A stretch of DNA of 6,774 nucleotides. Source: an uncultured Verrucomicrobiales bacterium (lineage in GTDB: Bacteria; Verrucomicrobiota; Verrucomicrobiia; Verrucomicrobiales; Akkermansiaceae). Made by a program: the position numbers and the translations under genes. The stretch is from NCBI GenBank assembly GCA_938001985.1, contig CALLBE010000069.1:1-6774 (forward strand), written 5' to 3'. This document shows positions 1-6,774 of the stretch, in pieces; the first letter of the stretch is position 1; every line of letters begins with the position of its first letter. Under the pieces are notes generated by a model. It was not told the DNA's origin. It worked only from the letters and a program-made list of their open reading frames with translations, and did not search any database.

Positions 1-1518
1 GTCATCGCAAGCGAAGGCTATGATGGCTCTCGGTATTTGATGGGGTGGACGGGTGGATTCGTCTTATTAACGGTCTTAATGGTGCCTTTCTTAAGGAAGT
101 TTGGCAAAGCAACCATACCTGATTTCATCGGCGATCGATACTACTCTAAAGAAGCCAGATTGGTCGCGGTTGTTTGTGCGATTTTCATCTGCTTGACTTA
201 CATCATGGGTCAAATGAGAGGCGTTGGTATTGTTTTCGCCCAACTCTTCGGAATCGAGATCTGGCTTGGCGTCCTCATTGGTGGCATCATTGTCTTCTTC
301 TATGCCGGGCTGGGGGGAATGAAAGGCATCACCTACACCCAAGTGGCACAATACTGCGTCATGGCATTGGCTTACACCATTCCGGCCATTTTCATTGCCA
401 TCTCTTTAACCAATAACGTCATTCCACAGTTGGGCTTTATTGGCAATTACACTCAAAATGGTGAAGCGCTTCCCTTACTCGATAAGCTCAACAACATCAA
501 CACAGAGCTAGGATTCTCAAAATACACCGACGGCTCCTTATCAAAGACTGACATGTTCTGCATCACAGCCGCATTAATGGCTGGAACCGCAGGCCTCCCT
601 CACGTCATTGTTCGCTTCTTTACAGTCAAAGATGTGCAATCGGTGAGAAAGTCAGCGTATTGGACATTGATCTTTATCGCAGTCATCTATTTAACCGCCC
701 CCACCATCGCTTCGTTCGCTCGCGTAAACTTAGTCCAAAGCTTAAACCAAACTGAATACAGCGAGGCGCCTTATTGGATGAAAGAGTTTGAAAAAACGGG
801 CCAGATTACCTTTACCGACAAAAACCAAGACGGGAAAATTCAATACTGGGGACCTGAGAAAGCGAACGAAACCAGCCATCAAAATGAATTAATCTTTGGT
901 AAAGACATGATGGTCATGGCAAGCCCACACATGGGTGGTGTTCCTAAATGGGGAATCGCACTCTTAATGGCCGGCTGTATCGCTGCCGCCTTATCAACCG
1001 CAGCAGGTCTACTGCTCGTGCTCTCAACTTCGATCTCTCATGATTTGATGAAAAAAGTCTTACGTCCAGAAATGAGTGATAAAGAGGAAATGAAATGGGC
1101 TAGAATAGCGTCTGCCGTCTCACTGGCTGTTGCGATGTATTTTGGAATCAACCCTCCTTCTGAGTTTGTTGCCAAGACCGTTGCCTTTGCCTTTGGCTTA
1201 GCCGCCTCATCCTTCTTCCCAACCTTATTAATGGGAATCTTCTCCAAGCGCATCAACCGCGCTGGAGGAATCGCTGGAATGCTCAGTGGCATCATCTTTA
1301 CCATTGGCTATATCATTTACTTCCAATTCATGGGAGGAAGTAAAGAAAACTACCTATTTGGCATTTCTCCAGAAGGCATTGGCTTTGTCGGGATGATTAT
1401 TAACTTTATTGTCACTATAGTCACTTCCAGCTTAACCCCTGCCCCTCCTCAAGACATTCAAGACATGGTTGAGGAAATCCGTAACCCCCATGGAGCTGGC
1501 ACCGCCAGTGAACACTAA
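1..1518 (+). CDS. Sodium:solute symporter (SSS family, VC_2705-type large subunit), C-terminal part
   Basis: Inner-membrane Na+/solute symporter, probably for acetate or a related short carboxylate. The frame is open from base 1, so the gene starts outside the window; the TTG at 37 is not the start. The visible 505 residues lack perhaps the first 50-100. About eleven hydrophobic helices can be picked out, with the family-like segment [16 protein letters not shown] at residues 103-118 and the conserved helix [14 protein letters not shown] further on. A polar loop between two helices contains [12 protein letters not shown] (residues 273-284), an EF-hand-like acidic loop that I recall as typical of this subfamily. 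The tail ends in a short soluble segment ([20 protein letters not shown]), also family-like. The acs gene follows after 8 bases, which supports a carboxylate substrate. In many genomes a small DUF4212 membrane protein is encoded just upstream; here that would lie outside the window. The family is secure; the substrate is inferred. Confidence 0.9.
   Translation, partial: VIASEGYDGSRYLMGWTGGFVLLTVLMVPFLRKFGKATIPDFIGDRYYSKEARLVAVVCAIFICLTYIMGQMRGVGIVFAQLFGIEIWLGVLIGGIIVFFYAGLGGMKGITYTQVAQYCVMALAYTIPAIFIAISLTNNVIPQLGFIGNYTQNGEALPLLDKLNNINTELGFSKYTDGSLSKTDMFCITAALMAGTAGLPHVIVRFFTVKDVQSVRKSAYWTLIFIAVIYLTAPTIASFARVNLVQSLNQTEYSEAPYWMKEFEKTGQITFTDKNQDGKIQYWGPEKANETSHQNELIFGKDMMVMASPHMGGVPKWGIALLMAGCIAAALSTAAGLLLVLSTSISHDLMKKVLRPEMSDKEEMKWARIASAVSLAVAMYFGINPPSEFVAKTVAFAFGLAASSFFPTLLMGIFSKRINRAGGIAGMLSGIIFTIGYIIYFQFMGGSKENYLFGISPEGIGFVGMIINFIVTIVTSSLTPAPPQDIQDMVEEIRNPHGAGTASEH
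817..852 (+). other. EF-hand-like acidic loop in the symporter
   Basis: The twelve codons read [12 protein letters not shown]. They match the EF-hand loop pattern at positions 1 (Asp), 3 (Asn), 5 (Asp), 6 (Gly) and 8 (Ile), but position 12 is Gly rather than Glu. The stretch lies in a long polar segment between two membrane helices. Metal binding is possible but unproven. There is no obvious helix-loop-helix frame around it, so it may be closer to a dockerin-like calcium loop. Confidence 0.45.
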
Positions 1519-1526
1519 AATTTAAT

Positions 1527-3476
1527 ATGAGTACTTCTACTGAACAACAATCGACCGAAGCCGCTGCTTTCTTGCCCAGCCCCGAATTCGCGGCAACCGC
1601 AAGAATTTCCTCAATGGAACAATATGAAGAAATGTATCGAGAATCCATCGACTCTCCCGATACTTTCTGGGCGAAAGAAGCTAATGACCTCTCTTGGCAA
1701 GAGCCATGGAGTAGCGTTCTCGAATGGAACGCTCCTGATGCCAAATGGTTCTCAGGCGCTAAGGTCAACATGGCAGAAAACTGCCTCGATAGACACCTAA
1801 CCTCTTCTAGAAAAAACAAAGCAGCCATCCTCTGGGAAGGTGAATTTGGCGAAAAAAGAACCTTCACCTACCAACAACTACACCGTGAAGTTTGTCGCTT
1901 TTCAAACGCCTTATTAAATGAAGGCGTTCAAGCAGGAGATCGCGTGCTTCTTTACATGCCGATGATCCCTGAAGCCGTTATCGCCATGCTCGCTTGCGCA
2001 AGGATTGGAGCGGTTCACTCTGTAGTTTTTGGAGGGTTTTCTGTGGAATCAATTGTCGACCGCCTCAGCGATTGCCAAGCGACCTATGTCGTCACTTCAG
2101 ATGGCAGCTACCGCCGTGGAAAAGCCATCCCTTTAAAAGCTAACGTTGATGAAGCTCTAAAGAGCTACTCAGGGGTTAAAAAGTGCTTTGTTGTACAACG
2201 CACAAACACAGACATCGAAATGATTGATGGTCGTGATGTCTGGTGGCATGACGTCACTGAAGCCGCGTCTGTTCACCACACAGCTCCGGGCTTTGATAGT
2301 GAGCATCCTCTTTTCATCCTCTACACTTCAGGTTCAACAGGTAAGCCTAAAGGTGTCTTGCACACGACAGGTGGCTACATGGTTGGCACTTATTCAACTT
2401 GTAAGTACATCTTCGACATGAACGACGAGGACGTGTACTGGTGTACCGCTGATGTCGGTTGGATCACAGGGCACTCTTATATCTGTTACGGTCCTTTACT
2501 AAATGGCGTGACGCAAGTGATGTATGAAGGTGCGCCAAACTATCCAGACTTCAGTCGCTTCTGGAAAATGGTTGAGGATTACTCAGTGTCTATTTTCTAC
2601 ACCGCACCAACAGCCATTCGGGCTTTCATCAAGGCGGGTGATGACCTTCCCAATGCATACGACCTCAGCTCACTACGCCTACTAGGAACCGTAGGGGAAC
2701 CCATCAACCCTGAAGCTTGGCTTTGGTATCACAAGGTGATTGGCGGAGGCAAATGTCCTATCGTTGACACATGGTGGCAAACCGAAACTGGAGCCATCAT
2801 GATCTCACCCCTCCCAGGAGCCACCCCAACCAAACCAGGGACGGCAACTCGCCCCTTCTTCGGTGTTGATGCGGTGATTCTTGATGAAAACGGCAACGAA
2901 TGCCCACTCAACACTAGCGGTAAGCTTGTCGTGAGAAAACCATGGCCAAGCATGCTGCGAGGGATCTATGGTGATCCTCAGCGTTTCAAAGATACTTATT
3001 GGAGTGAATACGAAGGTTATTACTCTGTGGGTGATGGCGCTCAAAAAGACGACGACAAGAACACTTGGATTATTGGGCGGTTGGATGACGTGCTTAACGT
3101 CTCAGGACACCGCTTAGGAACAGCTGAGATCGAAAGTGCTCTCGTTGCTCACAGTGCGGTTGCTGAAGCGGCTATCGTTGGAAGACCTCATGAAATCAAA
3201 GGTCAAGCTGTGGTAGGTTTTGTGATCTTAAAAGGAGATCAAGAAGCAGGCGATGAACTTGTCCAAGAGCTCCGCAAACACGTAGCCAACCTTATTGGCG
3301 CACTGGCTAGACCTGACGACCTCTACATTGTCGCCGCTTTACCAAAAACTCGTTCTGGTAAAATCATGCGACGCCTCCTTAAGGAGCTGGTTGCAACTGG
3401 CAAGGTGACAGGTAACACAACCACACTTGAAGACCCTAAAGTGATTGACGACTTAGTCGCCAAACTTCAAGGCTAA
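1527..3476 (+). CDS. acs: Acetyl-CoA synthetase (AMP-forming acetate--CoA ligase)
   Basis: Cytoplasmic enzyme that converts acetate, ATP and CoA to acetyl-CoA, AMP and pyrophosphate by way of acetyl-AMP. At 649 residues it has the usual Acs length. Visible motifs are the phosphate-binding loop [11 protein letters not shown] (266-276), [10 protein letters not shown] (413-422), SVGDG with Asp503, the hinge GRLDD (517-521, Asp520) followed by [15 protein letters not shown], and the C-terminal [11 protein letters not shown] with Lys612. That lysine is the one reversibly acetylated to switch off Acs in other bacteria. Trp417 matches the tryptophan that narrows the acyl pocket in Salmonella Acs, so acetate is favoured over propionate. 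One small oddity is Ala592 in IGALARP, where Pro is usual. The ATG at 1527 lies 8 A/T-rich bases after the symporter stop with no Shine-Dalgarno sequence, so the two genes are probably cotranscribed. The N-terminus aligns well with Acs from this start. Confidence 0.96.
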   Translation: MSTSTEQQSTEAAAFLPSPEFAATARISSMEQYEEMYRESIDSPDTFWAKEANDLSWQEPWSSVLEWNAPDAKWFSGAKVNMAENCLDRHLTSSRKNKAAILWEGEFGEKRTFTYQQLHREVCRFSNALLNEGVQAGDRVLLYMPMIPEAVIAMLACARIGAVHSVVFGGFSVESIVDRLSDCQATYVVTSDGSYRRGKAIPLKANVDEALKSYSGVKKCFVVQRTNTDIEMIDGRDVWWHDVTEAASVHHTAPGFDSEHPLFILYTSGSTGKPKGVLHTTGGYMVGTYSTCKYIFDMNDEDVYWCTADVGWITGHSYICYGPLLNGVTQVMYEGAPNYPDFSRFWKMVEDYSVSIFYTAPTAIRAFIKAGDDLPNAYDLSSLRLLGTVGEPINPEAWLWYHKVIGGGKCPIVDTWWQTETGAIMISPLPGATPTKPGTATRPFFGVDAVILDENGNECPLNTSGKLVVRKPWPSMLRGIYGDPQRFKDTYWSEYEGYYSVGDGAQKDDDKNTWIIGRLDDVLNVSGHRLGTAEIESALVAHSAVAEAAIVGRPHEIKGQAVVGFVILKGDQEAGDELVQELRKHVANLIGALARPDDLYIVAALPKTRSGKIMRRLLKELVATGKVTGNTTTLEDPKVIDDLVAKLQG

Positions 3477-3488
3477 TTCATTTAGAAT

Positions 3489-4577
3489 TTAGCGGTGGCG
3501 GAATTGAAACAACGGATTAAAGTCCAGTAAATCAATCTGCCATCGCATGAAATTCTCCTCAATAGGCGCTCCATAAGCAACAGCTTCATAAGCGCTTTTT
3601 GACCCCAGAGTGGTAGGATCTAGTTTAAGCTTTTCAGCAACTGAATTACGACTCTTCAAAATTTCATCCAAGACAGCATCCGCACCTTGCGGCTTTCTGA
3701 CTCGAATCTTCTTAACCAACTCTGGATGAAGTTTAGCATCTAAAGATCGAGCTTCTTTAATCGCCTTAAAAAAACTATCGCGCTTATTTTTAGAGAAATT
3801 GCGAGGCAATATAATCTCTTCACCTTCGACCAGCTTGTTCACCCAGTTTACAATCTGCTTATTATTTGCAATTTTAAAAGAAGGTCGATTTCGCTGGCAA
3901 GCCATGGTGTCTCTCCACTCCCAAAGGAACTTTAAGTAATTCAGGCCTTTCCTGTTGAACTTACCTGAACCAGGTATTCTCCAGCTATCCTTATTCTCGA
4001 TAGAACGATCTGCAATTTTCTCCTGTTGCCATACGCAAGATTCTAAAAACCACTCGTAGCGATCCAGCTCCTGTAACTTAGCGACTAAAAAAGAACTGAG
4101 TTGAGAAAGGTATAAAACATCCGAAATAGCATAATCAATCATTGGTTGAGGTAAGGGCCTCAAACTCCAATCATCCTTTTGATTATCCTTACTCACCTCG
4201 ATGCCTAGGCAATCGTTTAATAAATTAGCCAACCCAAACTTCTCAAACCCCACCAATCGAGCCGCTATTTGGGTGTCTTTGGTGTGCATCGGCATCCAAT
4301 CCATGTTCTTTCTAAACAAAGTCATGTCATAGTCAGAACCATGCATCCAGAGATCTCTCTGATCAACAAAAGCCTTCAAAGCCGAAATATCAGGCACCGC
4401 TAAAGGATCGATAATTGCCGTCAGCTCTTTATCTGCGTATTGAATGAGACAAAGCGTTTCTCCATAATTATGAAGACTGTCCGCCTCTAGGTCCAAGCCG
4501 ATTTCTTCAATCCCAGCTTTGCCCCGATTTACCAAAAACTCATCGAATGCCTCTTGAGTATCTATATAAAGACTCAT
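3489..4577 (-). CDS. rnd: Ribonuclease D (DEDDy 3'-5' exoribonuclease with HRDC domain)
   Basis: Cytoplasmic 3'-5' exoribonuclease that trims tRNA precursors and other structured RNAs. The N-terminal DEDDy domain spans about residues 1-175. Exo I is LDLEADS (Asp29, Glu31), Exo II is HGSDYD (Asp84), and Exo III is YAISD (Tyr149, Asp153), so all five catalytic positions are present. DDWSLRPL (135-142) just before Exo III is typical of RNase D. An HRDC RNA-binding domain follows at about 208-285 (KFLWEWRDTMACQRNRP), then a less conserved C-terminal region to residue 362, about the length of E. coli RNase D. The ATG shares its A with the TAA stop of the CoaE-Rho gene (TAATG). A GAGAGGG stretch 8 bases upstream could serve as ribosome binding site, so translation is probably coupled to that of rho. 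The 3' end faces acs with 12 bases between stops. Family assignment is firm; the natural substrates here are inferred. Confidence 0.93.
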   Translation of the reverse strand: MSLYIDTQEAFDEFLVNRGKAGIEEIGLDLEADSLHNYGETLCLIQYADKELTAIIDPLAVPDISALKAFVDQRDLWMHGSDYDMTLFRKNMDWMPMHTKDTQIAARLVGFEKFGLANLLNDCLGIEVSKDNQKDDWSLRPLPQPMIDYAISDVLYLSQLSSFLVAKLQELDRYEWFLESCVWQQEKIADRSIENKDSWRIPGSGKFNRKGLNYLKFLWEWRDTMACQRNRPSFKIANNKQIVNWVNKLVEGEEIILPRNFSKNKRDSFFKAIKEARSLDAKLHPELVKKIRVRKPQGADAVLDEILKSRNSVAEKLKLDPTTLGSKSAYEAVAYGAPIEENFMRWQIDLLDFNPLFQFRHR

Positions 4578-6484
4578 TAGCGTAACCCTCTCAATAATAA
4601 CTCAGCGTTATTCGAGGTTTTTGATATATTTTTAAGTAAAATCTCAAGCGCTTCCCCCGCAGGAGATTGAGACAGCTGCCTTCTAATCTGAAGAACATGG
4701 TTCAACTCTTGAGGATGGTAAAGTCGGTCGTCGTTACGCGTTCCACTCTGAGGGATATGAATGGCTGGGAAAATACGCATCTCAGCCAACTCCTTACTCA
4801 AACGAACCTCCAAGTTACCTGTTCCTTTAAACTCCTCAAAAATAGCATCATCCATACGACTTTCGGTCTCAATGAGTGCCGTGGCCAAGATCGTAAGACT
4901 CCCACCCTCTTCAATATTACGAGCAGATCCAAAGAACTTACGCGTAGTTTGTAGAGCAATCGGATTCAATCCTCCAGAGCCAACTGGCCCTCCTTTTTGA
5001 GAGTTATTATGCCCTCTAGCCAAACGAGTCAATGAATCCAAAAGTAAGACTACATCCTTACCTTGCTCGGCCAATCGCTTGGCTCTCTCTAGAACAATAT
5101 CAGAAACCTCAGCATGTCGTTTTGCAGATTCGTCAAAAGTCGAAGCATAGACTTGAGCGTTTACCGTCTCTTCAAAGTCAGTAACCTCCTCCGGACGCTC
5201 ATCAATCAAAAGAATAATCAGCTCTGTATTTGGGTGGTTCGTGGAAATTGCTTTCGCAACCTGCTTAAGTAAAACGGTTTTACCCGCTCTAGGAGGAGCC
5301 ACAATCAAACCTCTTGAGCCCTTACCGAGTGGCGCTACCAAATCAATCACACGCACGCCCTTTTCACCCTCATCATTTAAATCAAGGATAAAGCGTTCCT
5401 CAGGAAATATTGGAGTCAGGTTTTCAATAAATTTACCCGCACTGAAACCCTCAGGCTTCTCGCCTTCAATCTCTAGGATTTCCGTAACCGTAATGTACTT
5501 ATCTCTATCTCTTGCCGCTCTCAGCTTGACCTTAACCTCATGACCAAAACGCAAGTCATGTTCTTGCATCAACCCCGCAGGAATATAAAAATCATCAACG
5601 CCTTCTAAAAAGCTTCTTTTGGTGTTTCTAATAACCCCATAAGCATCACGACCGTTTTGAACAATCACACCTGAGCCGACAAGCTCAGCACCAGCCTTCG
5701 CATAGAAGTTACTAATTGCGGCCACGAGGTAGCTTCGTCCAAAGATGTTTCTACGAATAGGAAGCGAGGAAGCTAGGGCCTCTAATTCAAATAAAGGTAA
5801 CTCCCTAAGCTCATTTACATTTACTTGCTCAGGTATATCCACAACGACTTCCTCTTCTTTTTCCTCAACAGCCTTCTTCATGCTGGTTTCTGAAGGCGTT
5901 TCCAGAGAACCCAAAAGCATCTCTACTTGAGCTTGTAATACGGATTCTTCACCTGAGTTTAAGATCACATGGTCAAACTCCTTATCCTGAACTTCATCCT
6001 CTTGCAAAGCGTCTAACGCAGAAAAATTCTCAGGCGTTTGCTTCGTTTTTTCAACAAAACGATCGGCGCGAGTTTGTCTATCAGCCGTAACTAGTAATGT
6101 CTTATCTGAAGCTAATTTTTCCCAGTCTAAATCAATCAAAGGAAACTCCGCTGTAAAAAGGCTCTTTCCAGCCTTTTCGGCATTCGCCTTTCTCTTCTCA
6201 TACTCAGATAAAACGAGGGGGTGAATCAACGCAATTAAAGAAGCCCTCAATGACTCTGAAGTTAGAAATTCACTACGCAACAGGGCAACATCTAACTCAC
6301 CTTCAGCATTAACAGCGGAAGGCAAAAGTTCAGCGATTTTTTGAATATGAGCGGGCGTCCTGTACAACTCATGAACATAGTCATCAGCAACAAACAATTC
6401 ACAGCTATTAGCTTGTTGTTTAAGTAGTTGAGAAACGGTGGTCTTACCAGCTGCGATCCTCCCCGTAATTACTATAGTAATCAT
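4577..6484 (-). CDS. rho: Fusion of dephospho-CoA kinase (CoaE) domain and transcription termination factor Rho
   Basis: A 635-residue cytoplasmic protein. Residues 1-191 resemble CoaE, the last enzyme of coenzyme A synthesis: P-loop TGRIAAGKTT (7-16), VADDYVHEL (32-40), IHPLV (87-91), and Q161 to N176 matching the C-terminal CoaE motif. An acidic linker (about 192-220, KEEEVVVD) leads to a full-length Rho: helical N-domain 222-262, OB-fold RNA-binding domain about 266-338, and a RecA-type motor to the end. Motor motifs are Walker A APPRAGKT (396-403), LIDERPEE (426-433, Glu429), Walker B LLLDSLTRLAR (480-490, Asp483), EEGGSLTI, EEFKGTGN, and SGTR with arginine-finger Arg583. Rho is therefore very likely an active helicase/terminator. 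The CoaE part has lost some usual residues: the first Asp of DxD is Val32, and the usual lid Arg is Lys146. The start is fixed by an in-frame TAA 18 bases upstream and by the P-loop needing the N-terminus; no Shine-Dalgarno is visible. rnd follows with a one-base overlap. Rho identity is certain; CoaE activity is uncertain. Confidence 0.95.
   Translation of the reverse strand: MITIVITGRIAAGKTTVSQLLKQQANSCELFVADDYVHELYRTPAHIQKIAELLPSAVNAEGELDVALLRSEFLTSESLRASLIALIHPLVLSEYEKRKANAEKAGKSLFTAEFPLIDLDWEKLASDKTLLVTADRQTRADRFVEKTKQTPENFSALDALQEDEVQDKEFDHVILNSGEESVLQAQVEMLLGSLETPSETSMKKAVEEKEEEVVVDIPEQVNVNELRELPLFELEALASSLPIRRNIFGRSYLVAAISNFYAKAGAELVGSGVIVQNGRDAYGVIRNTKRSFLEGVDDFYIPAGLMQEHDLRFGHEVKVKLRAARDRDKYITVTEILEIEGEKPEGFSAGKFIENLTPIFPEERFILDLNDEGEKGVRVIDLVAPLGKGSRGLIVAPPRAGKTVLLKQVAKAISTNHPNTELIILLIDERPEEVTDFEETVNAQVYASTFDESAKRHAEVSDIVLERAKRLAEQGKDVVLLLDSLTRLARGHNNSQKGGPVGSGGLNPIALQTTRKFFGSARNIEEGGSLTILATALIETESRMDDAIFEEFKGTGNLEVRLSKELAEMRIFPAIHIPQSGTRNDDRLYHPQELNHVLQIRRQLSQSPAGEALEILLKNISKTSNNAELLLRGLR
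4586..4592 (-). promoter_or_regulatory. Probable ribosome binding site of rnd
   Basis: On the minus strand this reads GAGAGGG, 8 bases before the rnd ATG and inside the last codons of the CoaE-Rho gene. It is the only start in this window with a purine-rich Shine-Dalgarno-like sequence at good spacing. Together with the TAATG stop/start overlap, it supports reinitiation or coupled translation of rnd. Confidence 0.45.
5879..5881 (-). other. Possible internal start codon for free Rho
   Basis: Codon 202 of the fusion is ATG (MKKAVEEKEEE), at the beginning of the linker between the CoaE and Rho domains. Starting here would give a 434-residue protein, close to the roughly 419 residues of an ordinary Rho. 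The preceding bases show no clear Shine-Dalgarno sequence, but neither does the main start. This is a suggestion, not a call. Confidence 0.2.
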
Positions 6485-6525
6485 AAAAATAAAAAGATGG
6501 GATTAATCCTGTGACTAATCCCATC
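6485..6525 (-). terminator. Intrinsic terminator after the secretin gene, directly upstream of the CoaE-Rho start
   Basis: On the minus strand, GATGGGATTA (6525-6516) is followed by a 10-base loop and its perfect complement TAATCCCATC (6505-6496), then TTTTTATTTTT running straight into the ATG of the next gene. A 10-bp perfect stem followed by a T-rich tract is the classical Rho-independent terminator form. It works in one direction only, since the other strand has no T tract. It ends the secretin transcript, or acts as an attenuator in the leader of the CoaE-Rho gene. Where the CoaE-Rho promoter lies is not clear from sequence. Confidence 0.8.
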
Positions 6526-6555
6526 ATAAAGAAATCTAGAGTAAAGCGTTTTTAA

Positions 6556-6774
6556 TTATTCAGCTTCTTCTGGAGCAGCTGAGTCCAGCAATGGTCGACC
6601 TCTCGCGTCAATTAAATTAGCAGTGACTAAAACCATTAAATTTTTCTTCACACTTTGTTTTGATTTGCTTTGGAAAAGACGGCCCAGCAAAGGTATGTCT
6701 CCCAACAGCGGAACACTATCATGAACCTCTTGAACTTCTTCAGTAATCAACCCACCGAGAGCCACTGTATTCCC
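6556..6774 (-). CDS. Secretin (type II secretion / type IV pilus outer-membrane pore), C-terminal end
   Basis: The last 72 codons of a gene that enters from the right edge; the frame is open to base 6774, so the GTG at 6765 is not the start. The peptide begins GNTVALGGLI and continues with VPLLGDIPLLGRLFQ, the hallmark of the secretin C-terminal pore domain (GspD/PilQ/PulD class). It then has KKNLMVLVTANLIDARGRPL, in the place of the final beta strand of the barrel, and a short acidic tail (PEEAE). Such proteins form multimeric gated channels in the outer membrane for type II secretion or type IV pili. Which system this serves cannot be told from the fragment. The NLID-RGRPL ending resembles secretin-like proteins I recall from Verrucomicrobiota. 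A terminator follows 31 bases after the stop codon, so this is the last gene of its transcription unit. Confidence 0.88.
   Translation of the reverse strand, partial: GNTVALGGLITEEVQEVHDSVPLLGDIPLLGRLFQSKSKQSVKKNLMVLVTANLIDARGRPLLDSAAPEEAE

Noticed and set aside
1452..1469. Short direct repeat (CAAGACAT twice) near the symporter end
   Set aside because: It encodes QDIQDM in the conserved C-terminal tail and is too short to be a functional repeat.
1421..1867. 148-codon open frame on the minus strand across the symporter/acs junction
   Set aside because: It lies antisense over two well-supported genes, its translation matches no family I recognise, and it has no start signal. It is a shadow frame.
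3475..3489. Small inverted repeat AATTC-attta-GAATT between acs and rnd
   Set aside because: A 5-bp AT-rich stem with no T tract on either side is too weak to call a terminator.
5241..5543. 100-codon plus-strand frame inside the rho region
   Set aside because: Serine/leucine-rich translation opposite the conserved Rho motor domain; the coding constraint of rho explains it.
6523..6528. TATGAT on the minus strand as a -10 box for the CoaE-Rho gene
   Set aside because: No acceptable -35 hexamer stands about 17 bases upstream, and the site overlaps the hairpin's left arm; a single hexamer match is not enough.

Overview
This window looks like ordinary chromosome from a Gram-negative bacterium. 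My best guess is a marine member of the Verrucomicrobiota, class Opitutae (Puniceicoccales/Opitutales-like). That placement is inference. It rests on the fusion of a dephospho-CoA kinase (CoaE) domain to Rho, a secretin (outer-membrane pore) gene next door, a Na+-coupled carboxylate symporter, moderate GC, and scarce Shine-Dalgarno sequences. I see no phage, insertion sequence, CRISPR array, tRNA or rRNA, and no gene-free stretch longer than about 75 bases.

Layout. The left half (+ strand) carries the C-terminal part of a sodium:solute symporter of the large VC_2705-type subfamily, cut by the left edge. After 8 bases comes a complete acetyl-CoA synthetase gene (acs). Together they form an uptake-and-activation unit for acetate or a similar short carboxylate. 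The right half (- strand) reads leftward from the right edge: the last 72 codons of a type II/IV-pilus-class secretin; a 71-base gap holding a strong intrinsic terminator hairpin; a 635-codon CoaE-Rho fusion gene; and a ribonuclease D gene (rnd) whose start codon overlaps the rho stop by one base. The acs and rnd genes converge with 12 bases between their stop codons and no convincing terminator between them.

How the genes work together. The symporter and Acs would bring in acetate and make acetyl-CoA. Rho and RNase D form a small RNA-metabolism operon, one ending transcripts and the other trimming RNA 3' ends. The CoaE domain makes coenzyme A in other bacteria, but here several of its motif residues are altered, so its activity is open.

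The most interesting points are the CoaE-Rho fusion with its altered kinase motifs, the unusual Rho Q-loop, R-loop and RNA-binding residues, the terminator-like hairpin directly against the fusion gene's start codon, and an internal ATG that could give a free Rho of normal size. I found no clearly new multi-gene system; the rest is housekeeping.
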